From Campylobacterales bacterium (lineage in GTDB: Bacteria > Campylobacterota > Campylobacteria > Campylobacterales > Sulfurovaceae), in NCBI GenBank assembly GCA_014763905.1, contig JACXUN010000102.1, positions 1 to 5,948 of the forward strand: a DNA stretch of 5,948 nucleotides. The letters are read 5' to 3'. Both the position numbers and the translations under genes were made by a program. The notes beneath the pieces are model-generated. The model had not been told where the DNA came from, searched no databases, and saw only the letters and a program-made list of their open reading frames with translations. This document shows positions 5,479-5,948 of the stretch, piece by piece (the first letter of the stretch is position 1; each line of letters begins with the position of its first letter).

Positions 5479-5948
5479 ATGAACAAAGTAGTAATCATGA
5501 GTACGGTAGTAGCGGAACTTATCTCAACAGCATCAGCAGACTTCAGCTTCGGTGATATGTTCAAAGATATGAAAGAGGCAGCCATTAGTATGAGTAAAGA
5601 TGCTAAGGATAGCGTTGAATCAATGAAAGACGGTGCGGTGGAAACTTCTAAGAGTGTAGAGCGAACCGTAACCAATGTCAGTGCAGACGCGAAAGACAGT
5701 GCCGTAAAAGTATCAGATGATCTTAAAACAGCTGAAGTTTCAACTTCTAAAGATGTCAGAGATACCGGTGTTGAGATGGCAGAGGATAGCAAAGACTCTA
5801 TCACCAATACCACCAAAGATCTTAAAGACAGTACAACCATCGCGTCTAAAGATATGAAAGATTCAGCGATTTCTGTATCTAAAGATATTAATGATGTGAC
5901 TAAAACGGTATCCAATGATACACGTGACTCAGTTAAAGAGGTTTCTGA
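5479..5948 (+). CDS. exported hendecad-repeat (LEA/apolipoprotein-like) protein, 3' end outside the window
   Basis: The frame is open from ATG 5479 to the window edge (156 full codons), so the protein is partial. It starts with a likely signal peptide, MNKVVIMSTVVAELISTASA, cut before DFSFGD, with an unusual Glu13 in the hydrophobic core. After that almost everything is an 11-residue repeat close to S-K-D-x-K-D-S-x-x-x-(S/T). Units begin at residues 28 and 39, then in unbroken register at 57, 68, 79, 90, 101, 112, 123, 134 and 145 (SKDMKDSAISV at 123 and SKDINDVTKTV at 134). The step from 39 to 57 is 18, that is 11+7. Such hendecads form long amphipathic helices, as in group 3 LEA proteins and apolipoproteins. 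There is no Cys, Trp or aromatic residue after Phe28. An antisense frame across this region is a shadow of the repeat. Role unknown; stress protection, a membrane-surface helix, or a periplasmic spacer are all possible. Confidence 0.8.
   Translation, partial: MNKVVIMSTVVAELISTASADFSFGDMFKDMKEAAISMSKDAKDSVESMKDGAVETSKSVERTVTNVSADAKDSAVKVSDDLKTAEVSTSKDVRDTGVEMAEDSKDSITNTTKDLKDSTTIASKDMKDSAISVSKDINDVTKTVSNDTRDSVKEVS

Noticed and set aside
5475..5915. 146-codon minus-strand frame opposite the hendecad-repeat gene
   Set aside because: Its low-complexity Ser/Leu/Thr translation is the antisense image of the repeated codons. The plus strand has a strong Shine-Dalgarno, a signal peptide and an exact 11-residue period.
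5469..5948. Direct DNA repeats or a CRISPR-like array in the last 470 bp
   Set aside because: The ~33-bp periodicity follows from the 11-residue protein repeat; units are degenerate at DNA level and lie in an open reading frame with no spacer structure.

Overview
The window looks like chromosomal DNA of a free-living Campylobacterota bacterium, most like the Sulfuricurvum/Sulfurimonas group. This rests on a short-form HisG, AT-rich intergenic DNA, runs of small exported proteins, and general protein style. No rRNA or marker phylogeny is present, so the assignment is an inference. There is no phage, integrase, intact transposase, tRNA or CRISPR array.

Left part (1-1429, plus strand): a two-gene unit made of hisG (ATP phosphoribosyltransferase, short form) and a class I SAM-dependent methyltransferase. 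The second gene starts at a GTG inside the last codons of hisG, so the two are probably translationally coupled. A palindrome overlaps the methyltransferase stop codon. It makes best sense as a terminator for transcription arriving from the opposite strand.

Middle (1430-5308, minus strand): four genes encoding exported proteins, read right to left. They are a small C-terminal-heme cytochrome c of class II (c'-like) type, a periplasmic adaptor (HlyD/RND membrane-fusion type), a DUF3015 protein, and a large DUF4105 ('Lnb N-terminal periplasmic domain') protein whose C-terminal third looks like an outer-membrane beta-barrel. Cytochrome and adaptor are 19 bp apart and form one unit. DUF3015 and DUF4105 are 5 bp apart and have a plausible promoter of their own in the 72-bp gap before them. 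No inner-membrane pump or outer-membrane channel accompanies the adaptor here. Downstream of DUF4105 (1430-1747) lies a gene-poor stretch holding what appears to be the 3' end of a lost gene (1458-1634).

Right edge (5309-5948): a very AT-rich 170-bp divergent promoter region, then a plus-strand gene that is still open at the window end. It encodes an exported protein built from 11-residue (hendecad) repeats resembling LEA/apolipoprotein-type amphipathic helices.

The genes from 1748 to 5948 all encode proteins exported to the envelope. The least described element is the DUF3015-DUF4105/barrel pair, followed by the hendecad-repeat protein that shares a divergent promoter region with the cytochrome/adaptor operon.
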